Assembly (NCBI RefSeq): GCF_900110955.1
Contig: NZ_FOFR01000025.1
Span: 61,677-125,676, forward strand
DNA length: 64,000 bases
Direction: 5' to 3'
DNA from: Lentzea xinjiangensis
GTDB lineage: Bacteria > Actinomycetota > Actinomycetes > Mycobacteriales > Pseudonocardiaceae
Part shown: piece after piece, positions 7,233 to 16,143 of the stretch
How positions within the stretch are numbered: position 1 is the first letter of the stretch
How the letters are laid out: each line of letters begins with the position of its first letter
Program-made: the position numbers and the translations under genes
Notes under the pieces: generated by a model
Told to the model about the DNA's origin: nothing
Database searches by the model: none
The model's input: the letters and a program-made list of their open reading frames with translations, nothing else

Positions 7233-8732
7233 ATGGTGACCCGCGTGCTGCTGACCCTGGTCAAAGCCGGAGTGATCCGCCCGCTGGGCCCGCGCGGGCT
7301 CGCCGGGACCCTGCTCGGGTACCTCCAGTGGGACATCACGCTCGCGTGGGGCTACCGGACCGGCGCGGCCAGGCACCCGGACCGCGCGGCGATCATCGAC
7401 GACGACGGCGTGCTCACGTACGCGGAGGTCGACGAGCGCACCAGCCGGCTCGCGCACGCCTTCCGCGCCGGGGAGCGCATCGGCCTGCTGTGCCGCAACC
7501 ACCGCGGCTTCATCGAGACGATGACCGCCTGCACGAAGATCGGCGCCGACGCCGTCCTGCTCAACACCGGCCTGAGCGCCGGGCAGCTGGCGGCGGTCGC
7601 GCGGGACCAGCGGATCGACCGGATCGTCGCCGACCGCGAGTTCGCCGACGTCCTGCCCGACGTCCCGACCTTCTTCAGCGACGAGCTCGAGTCGCTCGTG
7701 CTCAACGGTCCCACGACTCCCCTCCCGCGCAGGCCGCCGCGCGGCCGGCTGATCATCCTCACCTCCGGCACGACCGGCGCGCCGAAGGGCGCCCGGCGGC
7801 CGGAGCCCGCGAGCCTCGCCCCCGCCGCCGCGCTGCTGTCGCGGATTCCGCTCAGGCACGGCGACGTCATCGCGATCACCTCCCCGCTGTTCCACGCCTG
7901 GGGCCTCGCCGCGTTCCAGCTCGGCCTCGTGCTCGGCGCCACCCTGGTGCTGCGCAGGAGGTTCGACCCCGAGCAGGCGCTCAGGGACGCCGAGCGGTGC
8001 ACGGCGATGTTCGTCGTCCCCGTGATGCTGCAACGGATGCTGGAGGTGCCGCACCGCCCGAAGCTGCGGGTCATCGCCTCCAGCGGCTCGTCCCTGCCGC
8101 CGAAGGTCGCGAGCCGCACGCTCGAGGAGTTCGGCCCGGTGCTCTACAACCTCTACGGCTCGACGGAGGTGAGCTGGGCGAGCATCGCGACCCCGGAGGA
8201 GATGCTCGCCGAACCGGGAACCGCCGGGAAACCACCCCTCGGCACCCGTCTGGCCATTGTGGACGAACAAGGGAAACCGGTGGCGCCCGGCGAGATCGGC
8301 CGGATCTTCGTCGGCAACGGGATGCTCTTCGACGGCTACACCAACGGCACGAGCAAGGAGTCGCTGGACGGCCTGATGTCGACCGGCGACCTCGGCTACC
8401 TCAAGGACGGCCTGCTGTTCGTGGCGGGCCGGGACGACGAGATGATCGTCTCCGGTGGCGAGAACGTCTACCCGCGCGAGGTCGAGGACCTGCTCTCGGA
8501 ACTGGACGGCGTCACGGAGGTGGCGGTGCTCGGCGTGCCGGACGACGAGTTCGGCCAGCGGCTCGCGGCCTACGTCGTCGGCGCGGAAACCCTGACGGCG
8601 GAACGCGTGCGCGAGCACGTGAAGGCCAACCTCGCGCGGTTCTCCGTCCCCCGCGACGTCTTCTTCGTCGACGAGCTGCCGCGCAACGCCGCCGGGAAAG
8701 TCGTGAAGAACCGGCTGCGCGAGCGGCAGTAG
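7233..8732 (+). CDS. fatty-acyl-CoA synthetase / AMP-binding ligase
   Basis: 499 aa. ANL-superfamily adenylating enzyme: the P-loop-like motif ILTSGTTGAPKGARR is near residue 175, YNLYGSTEVSW (A5 motif) near 310, STGDLGYLKDGLLFVAGRDDEMI (A7/A8) near 390, and the A10 lysine motif NAAGKVVKNRLRERQ closes the chain. Such enzymes activate a carboxylic acid with ATP and transfer it to CoA. The N-terminal ~45 residues are a hydrophobic-basic extension typical of FadD proteins. The ATG at 7233 is preferred over the GTG at 7224. The chain length of the substrate is not predictable. An inverted repeat in the leader suggests repressor control. Confidence 0.85.
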   Translation: MVTRVLLTLVKAGVIRPLGPRGLAGTLLGYLQWDITLAWGYRTGAARHPDRAAIIDDDGVLTYAEVDERTSRLAHAFRAGERIGLLCRNHRGFIETMTACTKIGADAVLLNTGLSAGQLAAVARDQRIDRIVADREFADVLPDVPTFFSDELESLVLNGPTTPLPRRPPRGRLIILTSGTTGAPKGARRPEPASLAPAAALLSRIPLRHGDVIAITSPLFHAWGLAAFQLGLVLGATLVLRRRFDPEQALRDAERCTAMFVVPVMLQRMLEVPHRPKLRVIASSGSSLPPKVASRTLEEFGPVLYNLYGSTEVSWASIATPEEMLAEPGTAGKPPLGTRLAIVDEQGKPVAPGEIGRIFVGNGMLFDGYTNGTSKESLDGLMSTGDLGYLKDGLLFVAGRDDEMIVSGGENVYPREVEDLLSELDGVTEVAVLGVPDDEFGQRLAAYVVGAETLTAERVREHVKANLARFSVPRDVFFVDELPRNAAGKVVKNRLRERQ

Positions 8733-8763
8733 GCTCGCCCCCTGGTGAGGGGGCGAGGCACCG

Positions 8764-10092
8764 ATGACGGTTCCCGGCAGGACGACGGACCCGCGGTCCA
8801 ACGCCGTGCACAACCTGCGCGAGGCGCGCATCGCGCTGGACGAGGGCAGACCGGGCGAAGCCCTGGAGTTCGCCGAGAAGGCCGTTGCCGCGTTCACGTG
8901 GCTGGACGACGTCGCGGGTGTCGCGCAGGTCGTGCTGACGCAGTCGGTGGCGCTCGGCAAGCGCGGGCTGTGGCCGAGCGCGCTCGACACGATCGACCGG
9001 GTGCAGGAGATCGCGGCGGCGAACCGCCACATCGGACTCCAGGCGCGGTGCAGCTTCTCCCGCGCCGTGGTGGAGCTGCGGCTCGACTCGCGGGAGCGCA
9101 GCTTCCACTCGCTGTCCCGCGCGCTCGGCCTGGCCGAGCTGACCGGTGACAACGAGCTGATCGGCTCGGTGCTGTTCGAGCAGGCGAAGGTGATGCGCCT
9201 GCAGTACCACGAGCACTGCATGATCCGCACCGAGGAGAGCCGGTGCAGCCTCGACGGCGAGCCCTGCGTGCGCAAGCTGCGGCGCGCGGAGGCGTTGAGC
9301 GCGCAGGTGCGCGACCGGTGGAAGCAGGTCGGCGACCCGGTGCGGATGGCGATGGTCAACGTGCTGCTGACACACGTGCGCATCGATCTGGGTGAACTTG
9401 ACCGCGCGCAGCGTAGCTGGCAGCGCGCTGACCAGTTGCTTGCCGGAAGGAACCGCCCGGTGGCTCGGGCGGAGGCGCTGATGGCGCGGGCGCGGCTCAG
9501 CGGGGCGCGAGGCCGGTACCCGGACCAGATCGCCCAGCTCACCCAGGCCGCCGAGCTCGCGATGAGCTGCCTGGCGCGCGAGGTCGCGGTGCACGCGCAC
9601 CAGCAGCTCAGCGAGGCGCACGAGCGGTCCGGTGACTTCGAACGGGCGCTGCGGCACGCGCGGATCCAGCTTGAGCAGTACCGGTTGTGGGAGCTGCAGG
9701 AAGGCCGCGACCTGCTGCGGATGCGCGAGCACGACCTGTCGGCGCGGCTCGTGGAGCAGTTGGCGCACAGGCGTTTCGAGCCCAAGCGCGAGAACGCGGT
9801 GGTGCGCGTGCCGCAGAGCGGTGAGCTGCGCGAGACCGCCACCGCGGAACACACGAACACCCGGATCGCGTGCGCGTTGCGGGCCGGGCTCACCAAGCGC
9901 GGCATCGAGGTGCTGCGACTGGTCGCCGCCGGCGCCGGCACGGCGGTGGTCGCGGAGACGCTCGGCCTGTCCCCCAAGACCGTGCAGAACCACCTCCAGC
10001 GCATCTACGCCACCCTTGAGGTCAACGGCCGCGCCGGAGCCGTCGTCTGGTGGATGAACCTGACCGCCCCCGAGTCACCCGCTGTCAACTAG
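8764..10092 (+). CDS. TPR-like LuxR-family transcriptional regulator
   Basis: 442 aa. Residues ~15-330 are helical repeats of TPR type (for example ALEFAEKAVAAFTWLDDVAG and QLTQAAELAMSCLAREVAVH). The C-terminus carries a LuxR/GerE helix-turn-helix: LTKRGIEVLRLVAAGAGTAV, then AETLGLSPKTVQNHLQRIYATL, with the expected KTVQNHL recognition helix. There is no ATPase or receiver domain, so the TPR region is likely the sensor, binding a peptide or protein partner. The gene follows the acyl-CoA synthetase by 31 bp but has its own upstream GC-rich leader. Its target is not evident. Confidence 0.8.
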   Translation: MTVPGRTTDPRSNAVHNLREARIALDEGRPGEALEFAEKAVAAFTWLDDVAGVAQVVLTQSVALGKRGLWPSALDTIDRVQEIAAANRHIGLQARCSFSRAVVELRLDSRERSFHSLSRALGLAELTGDNELIGSVLFEQAKVMRLQYHEHCMIRTEESRCSLDGEPCVRKLRRAEALSAQVRDRWKQVGDPVRMAMVNVLLTHVRIDLGELDRAQRSWQRADQLLAGRNRPVARAEALMARARLSGARGRYPDQIAQLTQAAELAMSCLAREVAVHAHQQLSEAHERSGDFERALRHARIQLEQYRLWELQEGRDLLRMREHDLSARLVEQLAHRRFEPKRENAVVRVPQSGELRETATAEHTNTRIACALRAGLTKRGIEVLRLVAAGAGTAVVAETLGLSPKTVQNHLQRIYATLEVNGRAGAVVWWMNLTAPESPAVN

Positions 10093-10098
10093 TTGACA
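10083..10098. promoter_or_regulatory. perfect 16-bp palindrome TGTCAACTAGTTGACA
   Basis: An uninterrupted perfect palindrome spans the stop codon of the LuxR-TPR gene. It has no loop and no T-run, so it does not look like an intrinsic terminator; it looks like a protein-binding site. The 214 bp that follow before the convergent XRE gene hold no gene I can support, although a TTGACA hexamer occurs at 10239-10244. Confidence 0.45.
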
Positions 10099-10312
10099 AC
10101 CGGCACCCGAGGCGTTGTCCGCATCGCCCGTTCGGCCGCTCGCCGCAGACGGGCTACTGCCGGTTTGCGGGTGTTCTACCCATCTTTCGGGCGGGAAATT
10201 GGGTGATGTGGCGGGTGACCCCTCTGTGTCATGCTCCGTTGACAAGGTGTCCAGTTAAGGAGCGAGAGCGGCCATGATCGGGCAACGCCGCCCGTGGCCG
10301 GCGTCTGCGCGC

Positions 10313-11560
10313 TCAGTGCCTGCGCAACGCGATGCGAGCCACGTCGCGCCACAGGAGCGGATCAACGCCCTCGGGGTTGATGTGCTCCAGCAGAGCGGCC
10401 AGTGCCGTGCGCGCGCCCGCGTCGCCGTCCTGGTCGATCTCGTCGGCCGCCCGCACCAGCAGCAGGTGGCACCGGAGCTGCTGCTCCGCGTCGAGCCGTC
10501 CCGTCGCGATCGCGCTCCGGGCGAGCTCCCGCGCCCGGCCGACCTCACCGTCGCGCAACGCGAGCTCCGCCCGCAGCGCGCGGGCGTGTGCGAGCAGCCC
10601 GTCCTGCTGCCGCATCGCCGCGGCCGTCGTCTCCACCGCGTCCAGCAACGACACGACGTCGTGGAGGTTCGCGCCGGGCGTCCGCAAGGCGATCGACGCG
10701 CCGGCCAGGCGGACGCGGCACCGGTACCCGGGATCGCCGTCGAAGTCGTCGAGCATCGACACGGCCTCGCGGATGCAGTGCCCGGCCTCGGTGCGGTCCC
10801 CCAGGCGGTCCGCCACCTTCGCGCGCGCCCACCACGTCGAGATGGCGAGCCGGTCGCGTCCGAGCCCCGGCAGCCGCGCCGAGAGCTGGTCCACCACCTG
10901 TTCGGCGTCGGCCAGCCTCCCGGCCGCGGTCAGTTCCGCGCACAACGCGATGAGCGCGCGGGTGTGGACGCGGCGCACCCGTTCGCCGTCACCACCGGCC
11001 AGCTCGACGGCCTCGCTCGCGGCCCGCACGGATTCGGCCGTCCGGCCGAGGCGCCGCAACGAGGATGCGCGCAGGATCTCCACGAGGGCGTCCACCGCCG
11101 GACCGGGAGACCACGACTTGCGCAACTTCGCCGCCGCCAGCAGCAGTCCCTCGTGGTCGCGCTGTCTCGCCAGCACCGCGAGGCGCGTCCAGCGCGCGCA
11201 CCAGCCGAACATCTCCTCGTCCGCCCGCTTTCCCAGTGCCTCCAGCAGGTCGACGGCCAGGACCAGGTCGCCGTCGTGGTAGGCGAACAGCGCCTCGCAC
11301 CACGCCAGCGCCTCGTCCTGCACCGCCGTGCGGTCCTCGTCGACGACCAGCTCGGAGGCGTCGACGCCGAGCACCTCGGCGAGCCTGCGCACGACCGCGG
11401 GCGACGGCACCCGTTCGCCGGACTCGAGCCGCGAGACGTAGCTCATGGACACCCCGGGGCAGGCGAGGTCCTTTTGCGACAGACCGCGTCGCAGCCGGAC
11501 GGCCCGCAGCCGGGCGCCGAACCTCGTCAACGACTTCCTGCTCTCATCCACGGCCGCCAC
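10313..11560 (-). CDS. XRE-family helix-turn-helix regulator with TPR-like C-terminal domain
   Basis: 415 aa. An N-terminal XRE/Cro domain (residues ~12-70: LRAVRLRRGLSQKDLACPGV, then SMSYVSRLESGERVPSPAVV) is followed by ~340 residues of Ala/Leu/Arg-rich helical pairs of TPR type. The layout, HTH plus a TPR-like receptor array, is that of peptide-sensing RRNPP regulators. A gene for a 44-aa exported peptide starts only 20 bp away on the other strand. The GTG start at 11560 is taken; a GTG three codons in is possible. I infer that this protein senses the mature form of the neighbouring peptide. Confidence 0.8.
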   Translation of the reverse strand: MAAVDESRKSLTRFGARLRAVRLRRGLSQKDLACPGVSMSYVSRLESGERVPSPAVVRRLAEVLGVDASELVVDEDRTAVQDEALAWCEALFAYHDGDLVLAVDLLEALGKRADEEMFGWCARWTRLAVLARQRDHEGLLLAAAKLRKSWSPGPAVDALVEILRASSLRRLGRTAESVRAASEAVELAGGDGERVRRVHTRALIALCAELTAAGRLADAEQVVDQLSARLPGLGRDRLAISTWWARAKVADRLGDRTEAGHCIREAVSMLDDFDGDPGYRCRVRLAGASIALRTPGANLHDVVSLLDAVETTAAAMRQQDGLLAHARALRAELALRDGEVGRARELARSAIATGRLDAEQQLRCHLLLVRAADEIDQDGDAGARTALAALLEHINPEGVDPLLWRDVARIALRRH

Positions 11561-11580
11561 CTAACGAACGGAGCACCTCA

Positions 11581-11715
11581 ATGAAGCTGAACACTATCGC
11601 CCGGACCATCGCCGCCGCGGTACTCGCCGTGGCCGCCCTGGCGATGCCGGTGGGCGCGGCTTCCGCCGACGACCCCGACGCGGGCTTCATGCCCCCGTAC
11701 TGCGCGGCCCCCTGA
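11581..11715 (+). CDS. 44-aa exported peptide precursor (putative signalling peptide)
   Basis: MKLNTIART is a basic n-region; residues 10-26 are a hydrophobic core and AxA-type cleavage after Ala29 (GAASA) is expected. That would release the 15-residue peptide DDPDAGFMPPYCAAP, which is acidic at its start, rich in proline and contains one cysteine. GGAG lies 7 nt before the ATG, so translation is well supported. The gene is divergent from an HTH-TPR regulator with the two starts 20 bp apart. The two promoters must therefore lie within each other's transcribed regions. Peptide signalling is inferred from this arrangement; a small toxin or lantibiotic-like peptide is the alternative. Confidence 0.7.
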   Translation: MKLNTIARTIAAAVLAVAALAMPVGAASADDPDAGFMPPYCAAP

Positions 11716-11812
11716 TCGCCGGGCCGACGAGGTGGTCCTGCCTCCCTCGCACGCGGGACCACCTCGCCGGCGGGGCGCCAATTGACACACCTGGCCACAC
11801 CACCAGGCACGA

Positions 11813-12319
11813 GTGGTGCACCCTTGGGGGGTGACTCTGCAACTGCGCGCTCCTCGTCACCAGGTGAGTCCGAAGTCCGTCCTGCTGTGGACGATGCAGG
11901 CCGCCGTGTTCTGGCTCGTCCTCTTCGTGCCGCAGCTGATCGTGTTCCTGCTGGTGGACGAGCCGCCGACGTGGGAGCTGGCGCTCCTGGTCGCCACGCT
12001 GGTGATCGGGCTCGTGCACACCGCGGTCGAGCCGAGCTGGCGCTACCGCGTGCACCGCTGGGAGACCACGCCCGACGCCGTCTACACGCTCTCCGGCTGG
12101 CTGAGCCAGGAGTGGCGGGTCGCGCCGGTGTCGCGGATCCAGACCGTCGACACGAAGCGCGGGCCGTTCCAGCAGTTGCTCGGCCTGTCGACGGTCACGG
12201 TGACGACCGCGTCGGCGGCGGGCCCGGTGGAGATCGAGGGTCTGGACCAGGAGGTGGCGCGGCGGCTCGTGGAGGAGCTGACCAGCACCACGCAGGCGAC
12301 GCCGGGTGATGCCACGTGA
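11813..12319 (+). CDS. bacterial PH-domain membrane protein (YdbS-like)
   Basis: 168 aa. Two hydrophobic segments (~residues 27-65, e.g. AAVFWLVLFVPQLIVFLLV) precede a bPH_2 domain with the pattern DAVYTLSGWLSQEWRVAPVS and IQTVDTKRGPFQQLLGLSTV typical of YdbS-type proteins. These small membrane proteins occur as a pair with a larger YdbT-like protein, and in Bacillus they protect against some antimicrobial peptides. The start is uncertain (GTG at 11813, 11816 or 11831). The stop overlaps the next gene's start as GTGA, indicating translational coupling. Confidence 0.82.
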   Translation: MVHPWGVTLQLRAPRHQVSPKSVLLWTMQAAVFWLVLFVPQLIVFLLVDEPPTWELALLVATLVIGLVHTAVEPSWRYRVHRWETTPDAVYTLSGWLSQEWRVAPVSRIQTVDTKRGPFQQLLGLSTVTVTTASAAGPVEIEGLDQEVARRLVEELTSTTQATPGDAT

Positions 12320-13842
12320 GCACCCCCGCCGAGGTGCCCGCGGGCCTGCCCGCCGCACCGGAGTTCACCGAGCCGCCCGCCCAGTGGCACCGCCTGCACG
12401 TGCGCATGCTGATCGTGCGGCCGCTCAACGAGGGCATCGCGATGCTGGTGCCCATCCTCGTCCTGCTGTTCACCGGCAACGGCGAGAAGTGGCGGCTCAT
12501 CGCGAGCGGCGCGACGGTGGCGGTGATCCTCGTGGTCAGCTACCTCATCTGGCGCACCACCAGGTACCGCATCACCGACGAGCAGGTCGAGCTGCACACG
12601 GGGTTGTTGACCCGCAAGCAGCTCGCGGTGCCGCGCGATCGCATCAGGACGGTCGACCTCACCTCGAAGCCGGGCCACCGGGTGTTCGGGCTGTCGGCGG
12701 TGCGGATCGGCACCGGGCAGCAGGACGTTCCCGGCACCGACGGCCTGACGCTCGACGCGGTGACGCAGGAGGAGGCCGAACGGCTGCGGGTGCTGTTGCT
12801 GCAGAAGCAGGTCGCACCCCGGCCGGCGGGCGCGGAGCCCACCGGCGAAGCGCCGGAGGAACCGGCTCTGCCGGAGTCCGAGGTCATCTCGCGGCTCGAC
12901 CTGAAGTGGCTGAAGTTCGCGCCGCTGTCCCTCTCGGGCCTGGTCGCCATCGGCGCCCTCTTCGGCGTGCTGTCCAACTACGCCGACGACCTCGGCCTGC
13001 ACCCGGTGCAGGACCTGTGGGAGTGGCTGTTCGAGAACCCCAGCTTCACCCTGCTCGGCGTGTTCGCCGTCGGGCTGGTCGTGGCCGGGCTCGTGCTGTC
13101 GGTGCCGCTGTACCTGGTGCAGTTCTGGAACTACCGGCTGACCCGCGAGCCGGACGGGACCCTGCGGGTGCAACGGGGACTGCTCACCACGCGGTCCGTC
13201 TCCGTGGAGGAGCAGCGCCTGCGCGGTGTCGACATCCAGGAACCGCTGCTGGTCCGCGCGGGCAAGGGCGCGAAAGCCGTCGCGGTGACGACGGGTCTGG
13301 GCGCGAAGGGCGAGAGCAACCTGCTGCTGCCGCCCGCGCCGCTGTCCGTGGCGCACCAGGTGGCGCGGGACGTGCTGGAGGTCGAGGACGACCCGACGAC
13401 GCTGGAGCTGCGCAAGCACCCGTTCGCCGCGCTGCGCCGCAGCATGTTCCGCCACGTCGTGCCGTGGGTGGTGATCGCGGTCGGCCTGGCGGTCTGGGCA
13501 CCCTCCTGGGCGTGGCCCATCCCGGCGGCGATCATCCCGTTCGCGGCGCTGGCCGGCTGGGACAACTACCGCTCGCTCGGCAACGCCCTCGACGACCGCT
13601 ACCTGGTGACGCGCAACAACTCCCTGGTGCGCAGCACGGTCGCGTTGCAGCGCACCGGGATCATCGGCTGGCGCATCCGGCGGTCGTTCTTCCAGCGCCG
13701 CAGCGGTCTGATGACGATCGGGGCGACCACCGCGGCGGGTGCGGGCATCTACCACGTGACCGACGTCGGCGAGTCCGACGGGCTGGCGCTCGCCGACGAG
13801 GCCGTGCCGGACCTGTTGCGGCCGTTCCTGGTCGACGAGTGA
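12316..13842 (+). CDS. large bacterial PH-domain membrane protein (YdbT-like)
   Basis: 508 aa. It contains three repeats of the bPH_2 unit, each preceded by a pair of membrane helices. The first is near residues 30-150 (RYRITDEQVELHTGLLTRKQ), the second near 190-355 and the third near 375-505 (DRYLVTRNNSLVRSTVALQR). This is the YdbT architecture. It is translationally coupled to the YdbS-like gene upstream. The pair is thought to form a membrane complex; its exact role in actinobacteria is unknown. An 11-bp palindromic motif TCCACTGTGGA lies 6 bp after the stop codon. Confidence 0.85.
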   Translation: MSTPAEVPAGLPAAPEFTEPPAQWHRLHVRMLIVRPLNEGIAMLVPILVLLFTGNGEKWRLIASGATVAVILVVSYLIWRTTRYRITDEQVELHTGLLTRKQLAVPRDRIRTVDLTSKPGHRVFGLSAVRIGTGQQDVPGTDGLTLDAVTQEEAERLRVLLLQKQVAPRPAGAEPTGEAPEEPALPESEVISRLDLKWLKFAPLSLSGLVAIGALFGVLSNYADDLGLHPVQDLWEWLFENPSFTLLGVFAVGLVVAGLVLSVPLYLVQFWNYRLTREPDGTLRVQRGLLTTRSVSVEEQRLRGVDIQEPLLVRAGKGAKAVAVTTGLGAKGESNLLLPPAPLSVAHQVARDVLEVEDDPTTLELRKHPFAALRRSMFRHVVPWVVIAVGLAVWAPSWAWPIPAAIIPFAALAGWDNYRSLGNALDDRYLVTRNNSLVRSTVALQRTGIIGWRIRRSFFQRRSGLMTIGATTAAGAGIYHVTDVGESDGLALADEAVPDLLRPFLVDE

Positions 13843-13870
13843 GTCAGTCCACTGTGGAGTCGCCGAGGTC

Positions 13871-14806
13871 TCAGGCCGAGCGGAACGCCTGGCGGTAGGC
13901 GCTCGGCGAGACCCCGATCGACGCCGCCAGCTGCTGCCGCAGCGCCGCGCCCGTCCCGAACCCCGAGTGCCGGGCGACCTGGTCGACCGGCAGGTCGGTG
14001 GACTCCAGCAGGTGCCGGGCCCGCTCGACGCGCTGCTGGGTCAGCCACTGGCCGGGGGACATGCCCGTTTCGGCGCGGAACCGGCGGGTGAAGGTGCGCA
14101 CGCTCATCCGCACCTGCGCGGCCATCGCGGCGAGGTCGAGCGGTTCCTGGAGGCGTTCGGAGGCCCACTCGCGGGCGAGCGCGGTGGAGGTGTCCGGGTA
14201 GCTCGGCACCGGGCGGTCGACGAACTGGGACTGGCCGCCCTGCCGCCAGGCGGGGACGACGCAGTAGCGGGCGACCCAGTTCGCCGCCTCGCTGCCGTGG
14301 TCGGACCTGATGACGTGCAGGGACAGGTCGATGCCCGCGGCGACGCCCGCCGAGGTGAGGATGTCGCCGTCGTCGACGAACAGCACGTCCGGGTTGAGGC
14401 GCACCTTCGGGTACAGCGCGCGGAACTGGTCCGTGGTCTTCCAGTGCGTGGTCGCCGGCCTGCCGTCGAGCAGCCCGGCCGCCGCGAGCACGAACGCGCC
14501 CGTGCAGATCGACATGATCCGCGGCGCCTTCGTCGTCGTGAGGGCTTCCAGCACGGCCGGTTCGAGCCTGCCCTCCCGCGCCGGCGGGTAGTGGGTGCCC
14601 GGCACGAGCACCGTGTCCGCGTCCGCGAGCACCTCCAGCCCGTGCTCGGGTGCGATGGTGAAGCCGCCGGTGGTGGGGATCGGGCGGCGACCGGGCGAGC
14701 AGACGACGACCTCGTAGGCGCCCGGGAGCCGGGCGAACATGTGCGTGGCGGTGCCGATGTCGAACGCGACGGACTGTTCGAGCGCGAGGACGGCGATCCG
14801 GTGCAT
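13871..14806 (-). CDS. GlxA-family transcriptional regulator (DJ-1/PfpI + AraC domains)
   Basis: 311 aa. An N-terminal class I glutamine-amidotransferase-like domain of the DJ-1/PfpI type (~residues 1-165, with IMSICTGAFVLAAAGLLDGR, where the nucleophile-elbow Cys is present) is followed by an AraC-type double helix-turn-helix (~215-310: DLAAMAAQVRMSVRTFTRRF and VARHSGFGTGAALRQQLAAS). Such proteins are one-component regulators of catabolic operons. It is divergent from the MFS transporter with a 71-bp intergenic region, so it most likely controls that transporter. Confidence 0.88.
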   Translation of the reverse strand: MHRIAVLALEQSVAFDIGTATHMFARLPGAYEVVVCSPGRRPIPTTGGFTIAPEHGLEVLADADTVLVPGTHYPPAREGRLEPAVLEALTTTKAPRIMSICTGAFVLAAAGLLDGRPATTHWKTTDQFRALYPKVRLNPDVLFVDDGDILTSAGVAAGIDLSLHVIRSDHGSEAANWVARYCVVPAWRQGGQSQFVDRPVPSYPDTSTALAREWASERLQEPLDLAAMAAQVRMSVRTFTRRFRAETGMSPGQWLTQQRVERARHLLESTDLPVDQVARHSGFGTGAALRQQLAASIGVSPSAYRQAFRSA

Positions 14807-14877
14807 GGCCTGATTCTTTCACATGTTGGCCATCGGGCCACTGGTCGCCGGGTGCGCGATCACGGAGGCTGATCGCC

Positions 14878-16143
14878 GTGAGATTGCATTGGGCCTGGGT
14901 TGTCGCAGGTGTCTCGTTCATCGCCCTGGTGGGCGCCGCGTCGTTCCGCGCGGCTCCGAGTGCCTTGATCGAGCCGTTGCGGGCGGAGTTCGGCTGGACG
15001 ACCGGTACGATCTCGCTCGCCATCTCGATCAACCTGCTGCTGTACGGGTTGACCGCGCCGTTCGCCGCCGCGCTGATGGACAGGTTCGGCGTGCGGGTCG
15101 TCGTGACCTTCGCGTTGACCATGGTCGCGCTCGGCAGCGGGCTGACGGTGTTCATGACCGCGTCCTGGCAGCTCGTGCTGCTGTGGGGTGTCGTCGTCGG
15201 TCTCGGTACCGGCTCGATGGCGCTGGCGTTCGTCGCGACGATCACCGGGCGGTGGTTCGTGCGGCACCGCGGCCTGGTCACGGGCGTGCTGACGGCGGGC
15301 GGCGCGGCCGGTCAGCTCGTGTTCCTGCCGACGGTGGCGTGGCTGTCCGAGTCCTACGGCTGGCGGCCCGCGTCCCTGGTGATCTGCATCGCCGCGCTGG
15401 CCGTCGTGCCGCTCGCGGCGTTCTTCCTGCGCGAGTACCCGCGCGACGTGGGCCTGCTGCCGCTCGGCGCGAGCGAGGACACTCCCCCGCCGCCGGCCGG
15501 TGGCGCGGCGCGCCGGGCGATCGGCGGCCTGCTCCAGGCCGCGAGGACCCGGCCGTTCTGGTTGCTGGCCGGTGGTTTCGCGATCTGCGGCGCGTCGACG
15601 AACGGGTTGGTGGGCACGCACTTCATCCCCGCCGCGCACGACCACGGCATGCCGACGACGACCGCGGCCGGGCTGCTCGCGCTCGTCGGCGTGTTCGACA
15701 TCGTGGGCACGATCGTGTCCGGCTGGCTGACCGACAAGGTCGACTCGCGGCTGCTGCTGGCGGCCTACTACGCCCTGCGCGGTCTCTCGCTGATGCTGCT
15801 GCCCCAGCTCTTCAGCGAGTCGGCACACCCGTCGATGCTGGTGTTCATCATCTTCTACGGCCTGGACTGGGTCGCGACCGTGCCGCCGACCGTGGCGTTG
15901 TGCCGCCAGTACTTCGGCACGTCCGGCCCCGTCGTGTTCGGCTGGGTGTTCGCCGCGCACCAGCTCGGTGCCGCGCTGGCCGCGTCCGCCGCCGGACTCA
16001 CGCGCGACCACCTGGGCAGCTACGACCTCGCCTGGTACGTCGCGGGCGGGCTCTGCATCGGCGCGGCCGTGCTCTCAGCGTCGCTTGCGCGAGGTCCCGA
16101 AGAGGCCCCGCGTGATCTCGCGCGCCAGGGCGCTGCCGGCTGA
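14878..16143 (+). CDS. MFS permease
   Basis: 421 aa with about 12 hydrophobic segments. The loop 2-3 signature is recognisable (AAALMDRFGVRVVVTFALTM) and its equivalent in the second half is VSGWLTDKVDSRLLLAAYYA. The overall sequence resembles OFA/monocarboxylate-type permeases with an LRAEFGWTTGTISLAISINL first-loop motif. The substrate is unknown. GTG start with GGAGG 9 nt upstream. The last 23 codons overlap, on the opposite strand, the 3' end of the HerA-like gene (69 bp). Probably regulated by the divergent GlxA protein. Confidence 0.82.
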   Translation: MRLHWAWVVAGVSFIALVGAASFRAAPSALIEPLRAEFGWTTGTISLAISINLLLYGLTAPFAAALMDRFGVRVVVTFALTMVALGSGLTVFMTASWQLVLLWGVVVGLGTGSMALAFVATITGRWFVRHRGLVTGVLTAGGAAGQLVFLPTVAWLSESYGWRPASLVICIAALAVVPLAAFFLREYPRDVGLLPLGASEDTPPPPAGGAARRAIGGLLQAARTRPFWLLAGGFAICGASTNGLVGTHFIPAAHDHGMPTTTAAGLLALVGVFDIVGTIVSGWLTDKVDSRLLLAAYYALRGLSLMLLPQLFSESAHPSMLVFIIFYGLDWVATVPPTVALCRQYFGTSGPVVFGWVFAAHQLGAALAASAAGLTRDHLGSYDLAWYVAGGLCIGAAVLSASLARGPEEAPRDLARQGAAG

